From NCBI GenBank assembly GCA_964573255.1, contig CAZNJB010000001.1:124001-188000 (forward strand): a DNA stretch of 64,000 nucleotides. The letters are read 5' to 3'. The stretch comes from CAYNUJ01 sp964573255. Its GTDB lineage: Bacteria; Bacteroidota; Ignavibacteria; Ignavibacteriales; Melioribacteraceae. Shown here piece after piece: positions 44,812 to 54,530 of the stretch (its first letter is position 1; every line of letters begins with the position of its first letter). The notes beneath the pieces were generated by a model that saw only the letters and a list, made by a program, of their open reading frames with translations, did no database searches and was not told the DNA's origin. The position numbers and the translations under genes are program-made.

Positions 44812-46283
44812 TCTAATAAAAACCTTTCTTCAAAAATATTACCGATATTAAGAATTAAATTGGGGTCCAAAGTTTTTTTAACCGCAGCCATTGCCTTAAT
44901 GTTCCTTTCACCGTACATCATTAGCAAGTAATCTCTTTTTAATTTACCAATGCCATGTTCAGCCGAAACCGTTCCCCCCAATTCAACCGCTCTCTTACAT
45001 AATTCATAATAAATTTTCTTAGCTGTAGCATACTCCGTTTCATTTTCCGGAAGCATATTCAAATGCATATGGGAATCACCGAAGTGACCATAAACAATAA
45101 AAGGAATGGAAAAATCATTTACCATTTTTTTTGACCAGAAATAGTAATCTTCAAATTTATCAGAAGGCACCGCTGTATCTGTTCCTACTTTTAAGATTGC
45201 TTTGGAAGAAACATATTCACTTACTTTATAAGAAACCGCATGACGGAAATCTTTAAATTTCATTCTATCCTTGTTATCCGCAGCCATCCACGAATTATCA
45301 AGATCACCTTCAAATTCTGTTATTAAATCAACCCAAGCATCAATAACCAAATTATTGTCAGCCTCTAATTCTTGTTCGAACCAGACTGCAGCAGAACAAT
45401 TCGGAATTGCCGGATAATCACCCCTTAAAAAATCGAGAGATTTTGCATCGAAAAATTCTAATCCCAATGCATTAATAAGTTTGTCCGCATCATCATTCTT
45501 TTTTGATAATCTCCTTGCTTTATCTATAAAATGAAGAGCGTTAATTTCACTATCGAAAAAGATGACGGCGGATAAAATGTTTGTAGGAGCATTCAATAAT
45601 TTCAATTCAACTTCCGTAACAATTCCAAGGGTTCCTTCAGAACCAACAAAAAGATCTATTGCATCGATAGAATTGCCGGTAAAGTAACCTGCCGCATTTT
45701 TAACTTCGGGCATTTTGTATTGAGGAAGTTCAACATTAATTTCTTTTCCGGATTCGGTTTTAAGTTTTAGTATAAAATTTTGTGAAAAATATTCTCCTCT
45801 TTTTATAGATAATTTTTCTCCGTCAGGTAGAATAATTTTTAACCCATTCACAAAATTACGAGTGGCACCATACTTAAACGATTTAGCTCCCGAAGAATTA
45901 TTCGCGATGGTCCCCCCGATAAAACAATTGGTCTCAGTGGGATCCGGAGGATAGTACAATTTTTTTTCTGTTAACAGTTTTTGAAAATCAGCAAGAATAA
46001 CTCCGGGTTCTACAATTGCGGTTAGATTTGTTTCGTCAATTAATAAAATTTTATTCAGTCTTTCTGTTGATATTAGATTCCCTTGCTGAGGTACGCGTCC
46101 GCCAGTAAGTCCGGTACCGTTACCCGAAACAGTAATTCTGGTCTTATTTCGATTTGCATCTTTAAGTATATCAACAACATCGTCCTCATTTTCAGGAATC
46201 AATACAGATTCACAAGTCCCTCTAAAATTTGCCGCATCAGATAGATAATTTTCGAATTCGTCTTTTGAACTTTTAATTATCAT
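44808..46283 (-). CDS. FAD-linked oxidase, GlcD-like (D-lactate dehydrogenase or glycolate oxidase subunit)
   Basis: 491-residue flavoenzyme of the vanillyl-alcohol-oxidase/GlcD family. N-terminal FAD domain: TRITVSGNGTGLTGGRVPQQGNLISTERLNKI, VEPGVILADFQKLL, and PPDPTETNCFIGGTIANNSSGAKSFKYGATR with the typical NSSG loop. The C-terminal FAD-oxidase domain has FGDSHMHLNMLPE, GGTVSAEHGIGKLKRDYL and TLDPNLILNIGNIF. It lacks the fused ferredoxin segment found in some D-lactate dehydrogenases, and no glcE or glcF neighbour is visible. It oxidises a 2-hydroxy acid, reducing quinone or another acceptor. ATG start, 6 bases after the trm112-like gene; overlaps the TPR gene by 4 bases. Confidence 0.85.
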   Translation of the reverse strand: MIIKSSKDEFENYLSDAANFRGTCESVLIPENEDDVVDILKDANRNKTRITVSGNGTGLTGGRVPQQGNLISTERLNKILLIDETNLTAIVEPGVILADFQKLLTEKKLYYPPDPTETNCFIGGTIANNSSGAKSFKYGATRNFVNGLKIILPDGEKLSIKRGEYFSQNFILKLKTESGKEINVELPQYKMPEVKNAAGYFTGNSIDAIDLFVGSEGTLGIVTEVELKLLNAPTNILSAVIFFDSEINALHFIDKARRLSKKNDDADKLINALGLEFFDAKSLDFLRGDYPAIPNCSAAVWFEQELEADNNLVIDAWVDLITEFEGDLDNSWMAADNKDRMKFKDFRHAVSYKVSEYVSSKAILKVGTDTAVPSDKFEDYYFWSKKMVNDFSIPFIVYGHFGDSHMHLNMLPENETEYATAKKIYYELCKRAVELGGTVSAEHGIGKLKRDYLLMMYGERNIKAMAAVKKTLDPNLILNIGNIFEERFLLD

Positions 46284-46289
46284 AAAAAA

Positions 46290-46505
46290 TTAATCAACGG
46301 GCTTGCCGTGTTTTTCCATAATTTGTTTCCAAGTTTCCATATCGAGTATTTCACTTTCTTCAATCAACATAATTGGAATATCATCTTCAATTCTGTACCG
46401 TCTTCTGGTTTGCTTATCGGTAGAAACAAGATAGTTATCATCTAAAACTAAATCAGCTTTGGATTCTGGACAGCACAAAATTTCGAGTAATTCTTTATCA
46501 ATCAT
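46290..46505 (-). CDS. Trm112-family small protein (YcaR-like)
   Basis: 71 residues. MIDKELLEILCCPESKADLVLDDN has the N-terminal LLxxLxCPxxK pattern of Trm112 proteins, and YRIEDDIPIMLIEESEIL is the second conserved part (YPIxDGIPxLL). In eukaryotes Trm112 activates several methyltransferases; bacterial homologues are short, often single-zinc-knuckle proteins. Here two cysteines lie together (CC) in the first motif, and the second zinc pair is absent. Function in bacteria is mostly uncharacterised; a role as partner for one of the methyltransferases is a guess. First gene of the run into glcD, 59 bases after the PadR gene. Confidence 0.8.
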   Translation of the reverse strand: MIDKELLEILCCPESKADLVLDDNYLVSTDKQTRRRYRIEDDIPIMLIEESEILDMETWKQIMEKHGKPVD

Positions 46506-46564
46506 TATTAATCTCCATAATTAAAAATTTTAATCACAAATATAATCTATTCGTTAGAGTAAAA

Positions 46565-47155
46565 TTAATTTTCTTCCAATCTTAAGTCGTAAAAACTTTT
46601 TGCAGAGCGTCTTCCGCGATGGATATTTATTTCTTTGATAAGCTCGTTAATTGTTTTTCTTTCAGCTTCAATTATATGACGACGGTGTTTTAAAACTGCT
46701 ATTGTGGTAAAAGGAATGGACGACCTGTTTTGTTCGAGTCGCAAAATAGTTTTCTTCAACTCGTAATATAACTTTTCTAATTCGTGCAATTTATTTTTTA
46801 ACTTAATCATTATTTCATCTTTCTTCAGTCGGTTTAAAAGCAATATCCCAATTTCAAATTCGCCACCGTCCTGCAACCATTTGTCAAGATACGAAGATAT
46901 TGTTGCATTTAATCTCTCTTCACCTTTTGCTGTTATTTTAAACACTTTTTTTGAGGGCAACTTTTCCTGTTCAAAAGTGTTCCCGGAAATCAAACCGTCT
47001 TTTTCTAATTTCTTAACAGCAGCATAAATAGACGATTCGCCCATTGGATAATATTTTATAGTTTCATGTTCTTGAAGCAGTTTTAGTAAATCATAAGCGC
47101 TAATCTCTTTTTCGGCAAAAATCCCCAATAGTATTGTAGATATTTTTGTTAACAT
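46565..47155 (-). CDS. PadR-family transcriptional regulator
   Basis: 196 residues. N-terminal winged helix: ISTILLGIFAEKEISAYDLLKLLQEHETIKYYPMGESSIYAAVKKLEKDGLISG, ending in the wing FEQEKLPSKKVFKITAKGEERL; this is the PadR DNA-binding domain, with the aromatic YPMGESSIYAAVKKLEKDGL recognition helix. The C-terminal domain (about 90-196) is a long charged coiled-coil (LKNKLHELEKLYYELKKTILRLEQ, then ERKTINELIKEINIHRGR), as in PadR subfamily with C-terminal dimerisation helices. It regulates genes in response to phenolic or drug-like ligands. The inverted repeat at 47233-47250 lies 78 bases upstream and may be its operator. Divergent from recD2. Confidence 0.85.
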   Translation of the reverse strand: MLTKISTILLGIFAEKEISAYDLLKLLQEHETIKYYPMGESSIYAAVKKLEKDGLISGNTFEQEKLPSKKVFKITAKGEERLNATISSYLDKWLQDGGEFEIGILLLNRLKKDEIMIKLKNKLHELEKLYYELKKTILRLEQNRSSIPFTTIAVLKHRRHIIEAERKTINELIKEINIHRGRRSAKSFYDLRLEEN

Positions 47156-47232
47156 AATTTATTCCCCGGTTGTATAGAAATCAATATTTGCCGGTACTGG
47201 GAAATATATCAACGGTTCGTCCGGCATTGTAA

Positions 47233-47250
47233 TACTCTAAATATAGAGTA
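47233..47250. promoter_or_regulatory. Palindrome between padR and recD2, candidate PadR operator
   Basis: TACTCT-AAATAT-AGAGTA, perfect 6-bp arms around 6 bases, in the 300-bp divergent region. It sits 78 bases before the padR start. The rest of 47156-47457 has no gene or other repeat visible. Confidence 0.45.
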
Positions 47251-47457
47251 ATTTAGTATTAGAATCAATACCTGAATTAGAATTGATTTTTTACTAAAAT
47301 ATTTCGGAGGAGTTCTCCCTTTTAATATTCACAAAATATCAGAAAAATATATTTTAGCCCTTTCCCAATTAGTTGAAGTCCGTAAACAGTGCAATCAATT
47401 TTGGTATGTTTTCTTCTATTACTTTAAATTTAGTTTAATTAAAAAAGGAAATTAGAT

Positions 47458-49533
47458 GTGAAATTAACCGGAACCGTCGAAAGAGTAATTTTCAGAAATG
47501 ATTTGAATGATTATACTATCGTAAAACTTACAAATGGAATAACGGTTTTGGGTACATTGCCGAATTTGATGCCGGACGAAGAAATAACCGTGGATGGGAA
47601 ATGGGTAAATCACTCAAAGTACGGGCGACAATTAAAAGTTGAAAAGATATATAGAGAAGAATCAACAAACAAACAGGATATAATAAATTTCCTTGCTTCC
47701 GGAATTATAAAAGGGATACGGACCGAAACAGCATTGGCAATAGTAAAAGAATTTGGCGAAGAAGTCTTTGATGTTTTTAATAATCATCCTGAGAAATTGT
47801 TAAAAATACATGGAATAGGAAAGAAGAGATTAGAAAAGATAAAAGAAGATTGGAAAAACATTTCAAATCAAATTGAACCGATATTCTTTCTTATAAGATG
47901 CGGCATTTCTCTTAATTTGGCAAAAAAGATTTATAAAGTTTACGGTATTCAAACTGAAGAATTACTTAAGAAAAATCCCTATAGACTGATAAGAGATATT
48001 GCAGGAATCGGTTTTGAAAAGGCAGATAGAATAGCAGAGAATTTAGGCTTCCGCTCAAACGACAAGGAAAGAGTAAAAGCATGGATGATATATTTTATCG
48101 ATAGCTACTGTCAAAACGGAAATGTCTATATTTTATTCAGCGATCTATTCAACATAACATCAAACAAATTGGGCTATCAATTATCCGAAGACGATAATGT
48201 TCTATATGAATTGGAAGGAGAAGGCGAAATAGTAATAAAAGGGGAACGAATATATTTATCTTATCTTTATTATGCTGAGAGGGAAGTTGAAACCAGAGTT
48301 AAAGCTTTCGCCCAAATTAGAAGGGAGTTCGATGAAAGCCTGTTGAAGTACAACGAATCATTATCCGATGAACAGAGGGAAGCAGTCTATGGAGCATTTA
48401 CCAAAGGCATCTCAATAATTACAGGTGGTCCGGGAACAGGTAAAACTACGAGTATAAAGAGCATATATGATAATTGTCAAAGATTAAATTTAAAATGCTT
48501 ACTTGCCGCCCCTACCGGTAGAGCTGCAAAAAGAATATCCGAAATTATAGGTGCGGAAGCAAAAACTATTCACCGTTTGTTAGAATACAGTCCAATGGAC
48601 AATTACTGGAACTACAACGAAGACAATCCACTCGAAGTTGATATTTTAATTGTTGATGAAATATCAATGGTGGACTTGCTATTGTTTTACAGACTCATCA
48701 CAGCCGTTCCTGAAGGGACAAGTATAGTTTTATTAGGCGATACCGATCAACTCCCAGCAATTGGTCCCGGCAATATAATGAATGATCTTATCCATTCTGG
48801 AGAAATTTCAGTACAGGAACTAAATGTTATATTCCGGCAGGAAGAGGGAAGCGGAATAGTAAAATTATCTTCTTCTATAAAATATAACTCTGGAGTTTAT
48901 TTTGAAGAATTAGATGAGGATGTGGAATTTATTGAAGCCGGAAACGGAGTAGATATATTGGAAAAGTTAAAAAACAGATTTTCCGAACTTGTTAAGAATC
49001 AAGAGTTCGATCCGATTTTCGGGACACAAATAATAAGCTCTATGTACAAAGGCGAAGCTGGTGTTGACAATATAAATATTGCACTTCAGAAAATGTTAAA
49101 CCCTTTGGGTGACAGGATATCAGATAACGGGAATAAAACCTTCCGAATCAATGATAAAGTAATGCAATTAGTAAACAACTATACAAAAAATGTTTTTAAC
49201 GGAGATATCGGAATTATTCAACATTACGACCGTGAGAACAAGAAAGTTTATGTTTCGTTTGAAAATAATCCGATAGAATATGATGAAGAAGAACTCGACG
49301 AATTGAAATTAGCTTACGCAGTTACTGTACATAAAAGTCAAGGCAGCGAGTATGATTGTGTTATTTTAATAATGGATAGAACGCATAGTTTTATGCTTAC
49401 AAAGAATTTAATTTATACGGCTATAACCCGTGCAAAAAAGAAATTAATAATTATCGGTTCCCAAATGGCGTTCTTAAATGGAATAAGAAATATTAGAGAA
49501 GAAAAAAGAAACACCTCTCTATTTCATTATTGA
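47458..49533 (+). CDS. recD2: RecD2-like 5'-3' DNA helicase (SF1B)
   Basis: 691 residues from GTG 47458 (AAGGAA 7 bases upstream). N-terminal OB-like domain (1-70, LTGTVERVIFRNDLNDYTIVKLTNG), then helix-hairpin-helix segments GIGKKRLEKI and RDIAGIGFEKADRIAENLGF, then the SF1 helicase core with Walker A GGPGTGKTTS (about 327-336), DILIVDEISMVDLLL, GDTDQLPAIGPGN, and the C-terminal UvrD_C_2 part LAYAVTVHKSQGSEYD..IYTAITRAKKKL. These are RecD2 features: a standalone helicase without RecBC, used in DNA repair and replication-fork processing. A little shorter than typical RecD2 (~740). It converges on ccmB with adjacent stop codons. Confidence 0.93.
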   Translation: MKLTGTVERVIFRNDLNDYTIVKLTNGITVLGTLPNLMPDEEITVDGKWVNHSKYGRQLKVEKIYREESTNKQDIINFLASGIIKGIRTETALAIVKEFGEEVFDVFNNHPEKLLKIHGIGKKRLEKIKEDWKNISNQIEPIFFLIRCGISLNLAKKIYKVYGIQTEELLKKNPYRLIRDIAGIGFEKADRIAENLGFRSNDKERVKAWMIYFIDSYCQNGNVYILFSDLFNITSNKLGYQLSEDDNVLYELEGEGEIVIKGERIYLSYLYYAEREVETRVKAFAQIRREFDESLLKYNESLSDEQREAVYGAFTKGISIITGGPGTGKTTSIKSIYDNCQRLNLKCLLAAPTGRAAKRISEIIGAEAKTIHRLLEYSPMDNYWNYNEDNPLEVDILIVDEISMVDLLLFYRLITAVPEGTSIVLLGDTDQLPAIGPGNIMNDLIHSGEISVQELNVIFRQEEGSGIVKLSSSIKYNSGVYFEELDEDVEFIEAGNGVDILEKLKNRFSELVKNQEFDPIFGTQIISSMYKGEAGVDNINIALQKMLNPLGDRISDNGNKTFRINDKVMQLVNNYTKNVFNGDIGIIQHYDRENKKVYVSFENNPIEYDEEELDELKLAYAVTVHKSQGSEYDCVILIMDRTHSFMLTKNLIYTAITRAKKKLIIIGSQMAFLNGIRNIREEKRNTSLFHY

Positions 49534-50193
49534 TTAGTCCTTCCAAATAAAATCGAACAAAAGATAGCCTGCTGTAAGCATAATTACATCGTACGAAATA
49601 AGCACAAATATTTCCACCAACGAATCTGAAACCGGATCGCCGTCCATACTAAATTTTGTTATCTCCAATAAAGTAAGAATTAACGGTAATAAAATTGGGA
49701 ATGAAAGCACAGGATAGAGAGTTCCCTTAGTGTTTGCTTTTGATATTATTGCCGCGATCATTGTTGATGATACTGCAATACCTATACTTCCGAAGAAAAA
49801 TGCTATCAAAAACAATTCGATATTCTTAATAATAAACGAATCGAATAAAGCAGAATATAAAAGTGCAATTGAGATATTCATCAGGAAGACAAGCAATAGG
49901 TTGAATATCAATTTACCACTGAACACGGTTGACGGAGATGCTATTAAATGAAGCGTTAATGTTGTTCCCCTTTCTTCTTCCGAAACAAACGACCTCGAGA
50001 GCCCGCTCATAGCAGAAAAAAAGATGACTACCCAAAGCAAACCGCCGCTTAAATATTCGCTTATTTTTTCCTGTCCAATAGAAAACAGTATAACGCTGAT
50101 AGTTACCAAGATAAACATTGCAAGAGCATTAATTGCGTAACGAGTGCGTAGTTCCGACTCCCAATCTTTTCTGAATAAAGAGTAAGCTTTCAT
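49534..50193 (-). CDS. ccmB: CcmB, cytochrome c maturation ABC permease
   Basis: 219 residues, six predicted TM segments (about 24-40, 52-66, 96-114, 125-150, 160-177, 190-212). The string SAMSGLSRSFVSEEERGTTLTLHLIASPSTVFSGKLIFNLLLV carries the CcmB feature S..E...G.L..L..sP.....gK...n. Partner of CcmA; the pair belongs to the heme-handling system that matures c-type cytochromes, releasing holo-CcmE in the well-studied bacteria. It overlaps ccmA by 4 bases (ATGA). No ccmC, ccmE or ccmF follows in the window, since the convergent recD2 gene is directly adjacent, so the rest of the pathway is presumably elsewhere. Confidence 0.85.
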   Translation of the reverse strand: MKAYSLFRKDWESELRTRYAINALAMFILVTISVILFSIGQEKISEYLSGGLLWVVIFFSAMSGLSRSFVSEEERGTTLTLHLIASPSTVFSGKLIFNLLLVFLMNISIALLYSALFDSFIIKNIELFLIAFFFGSIGIAVSSTMIAAIISKANTKGTLYPVLSFPILLPLILTLLEITKFSMDGDPVSDSLVEIFVLISYDVIMLTAGYLLFDFIWKD

Positions 50194-50840
50194 AAAACTT
50201 TACCGTCAATATTTTTATACTTTTCTATTTCTATAATTTCCGAGCAGAGGGCTAAATCAACGCTCTCGTTGCTAGCAATAATCACAATATTCTCTTTAGA
50301 ATAGTCCTTTACCGCTTCATAAACCTTTTCTTTCCCGGCATTATCGAGATTCGAAGTTGGCTCGTCAAGCAAAAGCATTCTCGGTTCATGCTGCATAGCA
50401 AAAATAAATTTCATTCTCTGCTTCATACCGGAAGAGTAAGCCTTAAGAAGATCCTTTCTTCTATTGTAAATGCCAAAAAAATCCAGCAAGTATTTTGCCC
50501 TTTCTTCGCTATAGTCTATTCCGCGAATTTTAGCAAAATGAATTAAGTTCTCTTCTGCAGTAAACTCATCGTATAGAACCAAATAGGGAGAGACAAAACC
50601 TATATAATTATGAAGCTTCTCCAAAATTATTTCCTTACCATTATCCGAATGGATTACCTTCCCTCTGGTAGGTGATAGAATTCCGGCTATAATTTTTGAC
50701 AAGGTAGATTTACCGGAACCGTTGCTGCCGGCTAATCCGTAAACATTACCGGAATTTAATTTGAAATTAATTTTGTTAAATATTAACCTTCTTCCGAATA
50801 CTTTAGTTACGTCTTTTAATTCAATAGTATAATTATTCAT
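50190..50840 (-). CDS. ccmA: CcmA-like ABC transporter ATPase
   Basis: 216 residues, a single ABC ATPase domain: Walker A GLAGSNGSGKSTLSKII (about 37-53), Q/LHNYIGFVSPYLVLYDEFTAEENL as the Q-loop-like region, signature YSSGMKQRMKF, Walker B PRMLLLDEPTSNLD and the H-loop region IIASNE, where the switch residue reads N rather than the usual H. CcmA-type sequences are short like this one. Assignment to CcmA rests largely on the overlapping CcmB-like permease. It overlaps the metalloprotease gene by 8 bases upstream and ccmB by 4 bases downstream, so it is in the long minus-strand operon from htpX. Confidence 0.85.
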   Translation of the reverse strand: MNNYTIELKDVTKVFGRRLIFNKINFKLNSGNVYGLAGSNGSGKSTLSKIIAGILSPTRGKVIHSDNGKEIILEKLHNYIGFVSPYLVLYDEFTAEENLIHFAKIRGIDYSEERAKYLLDFFGIYNRRKDLLKAYSSGMKQRMKFIFAMQHEPRMLLLDEPTSNLDNAGKEKVYEAVKDYSKENIVIIASNESVDLALCSEIIEIEKYKNIDGKVL

Positions 50841-52482
50841 TAAGTATTACCAATTTGCCTTTATTAATTTTGTTGCCAGATTTTACCACATATATATATA
50901 CACCGGACGGAAGTTTGTTACCGTTCCAATCCTTTCCGTCCCACCTCAAAACAACTTTATCTATAGAATAAATAATCTTAGAACCCGAATATACTAAATC
51001 CATTGAGGGCGTAAAAATACTTAACTCTGCCGATCCGGAACTGTTTGTGACAGTTGGAATAAAGATGGAGCTATTTTTTGAGTAGGAAAAAGGTTGGGGA
51101 TAAACAAAATCAATTTCATTTCCACTATTGGAAATTTCCACCGGCGAATTATTGAAAATATTATTCTCAGTAAATATATCTGCTCGTGATGATGTAATTA
51201 CCGAATAATAATTATTTATAATGTGATTTGCACCGGATTGGTTTTTATTAGTTAATGTATACTGCACTGGAATCGTAGTATTAGGTGTATTTGTTCCTCC
51301 TTCGACATCACCGTTAGTTATTATGCTAACAAGTGTATCCATTTTTCCGTTGGAATAATCCGGAAAAAACAGAAACATATTCGAAACGGGCATACTGTTC
51401 AAATTAACTGTTTTCTGCGGCGGAATAAATTCAATTGTAGTCGTTGGTGAAATAAGTGGATAATTTACTGCTTCGTCATAATCGAAAAATCTGCTGCTTG
51501 TTGGATCCGCACGATAACCCGTATAATAAGTCCACAAACCGAATTGATTTAATTCGTGTCCTAACGTAGAACCTCTTTCGCCCGCTGCCAGCGCAATTGC
51601 TATCATAGCCCTGTTATTAGCCATCAACTCCCAAATTCTTTTCAGAAAGTTGTGATCGAATTCCTTTGCGAAGAAAATATTCAATATCGCAAGATCGTAT
51701 CCGTTAAATTTGGAAAGCGAAAGTTCGGGATGATTAAAATAATTTTTCATATAAGCGTAATAATCATTCACATAATCAAATGTGAATTCCTCCATTGCAG
51801 TGGAAGTAATCTCGTAATAATATCCATCTAAAGAATAGCGATTAATGTAATTGCCAATCTGAATTGCATGATGATATTCGTGAGCCGCTGTTACTTTTGC
51901 ACCATAAATTCCGAAGCTGTTATAATTCTCCGAAACAGCAAAGCTATTATCCAATTCGGTATAAGCGGTGGATTTTCCATCACCAAGGGAAACATCCGGA
52001 GTAGTTGCACCGTACAGACCATTAGGAAGATTTTCTATATAAAAATCATACAGATCATCTCCACCGGCATTTCCATCTCCGGGTGCGGGAGGATACCCCA
52101 ATACTTCAACCTGATAATGATAAACCGAATCGAGCCCTTTTGCAAATTCAATCACTGAATATGCAGGCTTATTAATTCCCGTTGTATCGTAGTGTATTCT
52201 GAATTTTTGTGATGGTGATACTATACTTGTTTGTAATTGCGGACGAGCCAGCAATTGTTTTATTTGCTCCTGCCTATCTTTCGGAAAAGAATCGATATTT
52301 TCAACTATAGCGTTTATTATTCCCAGTCCGCATTTACCACCCAAATAATTTCTCTGAATAAAATCTCCCTTACCACCCAGTCTGTGCTGTTTAATGGTTA
52401 AAAATTGGGAATAAAGAGAATCCAAATTTTGCGAATAAATTAATGAGCTGTATAAAATAATACTTACAATAAATTTTTTCAT
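50833..52482 (-). CDS. Secreted HExxH metalloprotease-like protein with T9SS-type C-terminus
   Basis: 549 residues. Signal peptide 1-17 (ending LIYSQ). Zinc-binding motif HEYHHAIQIGNYI (around residues 202-214) in a region with NGAYGATTPDVS-like and PGDGNAGGDDLYDFYIENLPNG upstream, a layout seen in the MXAN_6640-type putative metalloproteases of myxobacteria and Ignavibacteria. The C-terminus (about 460-549) is an Ig-like T9SS/FlgD-like sorting domain: FVYPQPFSYSKNSSIFIP, then VLRWDGKDWNGNKLPSGVYIYVVKSG and a basic tail. Thus it is predicted to be secreted and cleaved at the surface. Starts in ATGA overlap with the FG-GAP gene and runs into ccmA. The family's substrate is unknown. Confidence 0.8.
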   Translation of the reverse strand: MKKFIVSIILYSSLIYSQNLDSLYSQFLTIKQHRLGGKGDFIQRNYLGGKCGLGIINAIVENIDSFPKDRQEQIKQLLARPQLQTSIVSPSQKFRIHYDTTGINKPAYSVIEFAKGLDSVYHYQVEVLGYPPAPGDGNAGGDDLYDFYIENLPNGLYGATTPDVSLGDGKSTAYTELDNSFAVSENYNSFGIYGAKVTAAHEYHHAIQIGNYINRYSLDGYYYEITSTAMEEFTFDYVNDYYAYMKNYFNHPELSLSKFNGYDLAILNIFFAKEFDHNFLKRIWELMANNRAMIAIALAAGERGSTLGHELNQFGLWTYYTGYRADPTSSRFFDYDEAVNYPLISPTTTIEFIPPQKTVNLNSMPVSNMFLFFPDYSNGKMDTLVSIITNGDVEGGTNTPNTTIPVQYTLTNKNQSGANHIINNYYSVITSSRADIFTENNIFNNSPVEISNSGNEIDFVYPQPFSYSKNSSIFIPTVTNSSGSAELSIFTPSMDLVYSGSKIIYSIDKVVLRWDGKDWNGNKLPSGVYIYVVKSGNKINKGKLVILNE

Positions 52483-54530
52483 TTAAGCAAGAATAAATTA
52501 ACTTTATTAAAATCGTTGGTTGTATAAATTAAAACTAAATTATTGTAATAATTACGGACAATATAGTTATTGATTGATATCGAATCAATTAACTTTTTAA
52601 TAACAGGTCTCTTTTTACCCTTAATATTTTCCGCAGAATATAAAGTTTCCTCCACCCTGTCGTATATAAATAAATACTGTGAACCGGACTGGTCTTCATA
52701 ATATTTTGTTAGAAATCTATCTTTAGCGGATTTTGTTAAATGATGCGGCAATTTAATGTTAGTTGCAATTTTCCCGTTTTTATAGAAATAAATATTGCTG
52801 CCTGTAACTTCAGCAAACCCTTTAACATTATTTGCCGGAGAATATTCCTCATTCAATATAATATCTACCTTCGACTCGACATATGAGTTCGACATAGCAT
52901 ACCGTTGGAAAGTATTTCCGTTAGAATCCTTCCACAAAATATCACTAATTGTCGAATCATTAAACTCCACTACTGCGGCGTTGCTATCTACCAAAACAAT
53001 TTCATTTAATTTATTGTCAAAACTAAATGTTGATACATTAATATTATCAATGCTATCCTTAATTGCTGCCATAAACATCAGTTCGTTTCCCTTTTTAACG
53101 GGAGCTAAACTTAAAAGCGAATAATGAAGTATGTAATTACTTTTCTTAATCGTCATTTCGTCTTTATCGAACGCAACAACTTCAACAATTTTCCCGTTTT
53201 TCTTATAAAGGAAATAGTAATCGTATCTTTCATCTGAATAAAACGCGTAATTATCAAAAGCATCAGTAGCCGTAAAAGAATATTCATAGTTTAATGATTC
53301 GCCGCTTCTAACTATTATTTTTCCGGTTGAAGCATTGCTAAATAGAAGAGAATTTTTGTTGGACAAATAGCTATTAACCGACGAAGAAAAAATTGAATCG
53401 CAAGATAAAACAGAAAAGAAGGAGTCTTCGTCAACATCCCTTCTTTCAAATATATATCCGTTTTTACTCAACAGGAATAATTCACCATCCCTGATTTTCA
53501 CATCGCATATTCTTTCATTTGATATCAATAATCTCGGCGCATCGAACCTTCCGCCTTTATTTATTGAACAATAAAGGGAACTGTCTTCCTTGGTAATAAA
53601 AAGAATATCGTTTATTGTATCGTTATCAACATCATATAAGTATAGTTTCAATGGTTCAAAAGGTAGTTCAATACTTTCATATTTTGCAAAAGAGGAAACG
53701 GAATCCCCCTCGAACAGATACATTTTTGTACCGGAAGTTAAAATAAAATCCAAGAAAGAATCATTATTATAATTAGCAGTAAGAATGCAAGACGGATTGA
53801 ATGGTAGTTGAATTTTTCTGGATTCAACGAAGTTGGAACTATCCAAGTAATTATAAATTTTTAATTGATTACTTAACAATTCATAAGCGATGATGTCATC
53901 GCTATTATCGTAATCCAGATCGGCAATTTCAACATAAGGAAAGATTCCGTTTGGGATTATTTTAGTTTCGTACAATATAAAATTATCTTCTTCCAGTTTA
54001 CTGATGCCGTTGAAATTTTTTCCGTAGATATATGCTTCGTTAATCCCATCTTGATCGAAATCAAAAATAGTCAACCCGGAAGGAGAACTTTCAAATTTGT
54101 GTTTATTCAGCATTAATAGAGTGCCATAATTGGTAAAACTGGTTAAAGCCGCAAGCCGGTTCGTTTCGGAAAGAATTATATAAAAAGCGCCAAAGTCTTT
54201 TCTGTCTTTTAACTTCCGGATTTCCGTTAAAGGATAGAAGAAAAATTTCGATTTTGCGTCTGCCAGTTTCCCGCTGCGTAAACTTCTATGAATTGAAATC
54301 CTCTTTTTATTAATTCCGTATAAAATATAATCGCGAACAGAATCATCATTAAAATCAACTATATTAAATTTATTATACCCCGGGTCGGTTTTAACGGCTT
54401 CGAAAAGTGCGCAGTTATCTAACTTTAATTGTCCCATTGAAGAAGTGTAAAAAAGGAACAGTAAAAAACAGCTAAGTGCGGTTCTTTCTATCGCGTAATC
54501 TTTTTTCCCTTCTTTCAAGGGCTTCCTCAT
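52479..54530 (-). CDS. FG-GAP/VCBS-repeat secreted protein
   Basis: About 683 residues. The N-terminus lies inside the thioesterase gene, so the start must be chosen with care: ATG 54530 (Met-Arg-Lys-Pro) or TTG 54518, which has GAGGA 5 bases upstream. Either leads to a hydrophobic ALSCFLLFLFYTSSMGQ signal segment after a charged stretch. The rest is a beta-propeller of FG-GAP/VCBS type: repeated DFNDDSVRDYILYG, DFDQDGINEAYIYG, DLDYDNSDDIIAYE, NYNNDSFLDFILTS and DVDNDTINDILFI blocks (DxDxDxxxDI calcium loops). No T9SS tail is evident. Such proteins bind ligands or calcium outside the cell. Function unknown. Overlap with thioesterase is 59 (or 47) bases. Confidence 0.75.
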   Translation of the reverse strand: MRKPLKEGKKDYAIERTALSCFLLFLFYTSSMGQLKLDNCALFEAVKTDPGYNKFNIVDFNDDSVRDYILYGINKKRISIHRSLRSGKLADAKSKFFFYPLTEIRKLKDRKDFGAFYIILSETNRLAALTSFTNYGTLLMLNKHKFESSPSGLTIFDFDQDGINEAYIYGKNFNGISKLEEDNFILYETKIIPNGIFPYVEIADLDYDNSDDIIAYELLSNQLKIYNYLDSSNFVESRKIQLPFNPSCILTANYNNDSFLDFILTSGTKMYLFEGDSVSSFAKYESIELPFEPLKLYLYDVDNDTINDILFITKEDSSLYCSINKGGRFDAPRLLISNERICDVKIRDGELFLLSKNGYIFERRDVDEDSFFSVLSCDSIFSSSVNSYLSNKNSLLFSNASTGKIIVRSGESLNYEYSFTATDAFDNYAFYSDERYDYYFLYKKNGKIVEVVAFDKDEMTIKKSNYILHYSLLSLAPVKKGNELMFMAAIKDSIDNINVSTFSFDNKLNEIVLVDSNAAVVEFNDSTISDILWKDSNGNTFQRYAMSNSYVESKVDIILNEEYSPANNVKGFAEVTGSNIYFYKNGKIATNIKLPHHLTKSAKDRFLTKYYEDQSGSQYLFIYDRVEETLYSAENIKGKKRPVIKKLIDSISINNYIVRNYYNNLVLIYTTNDFNKVNLFLLK

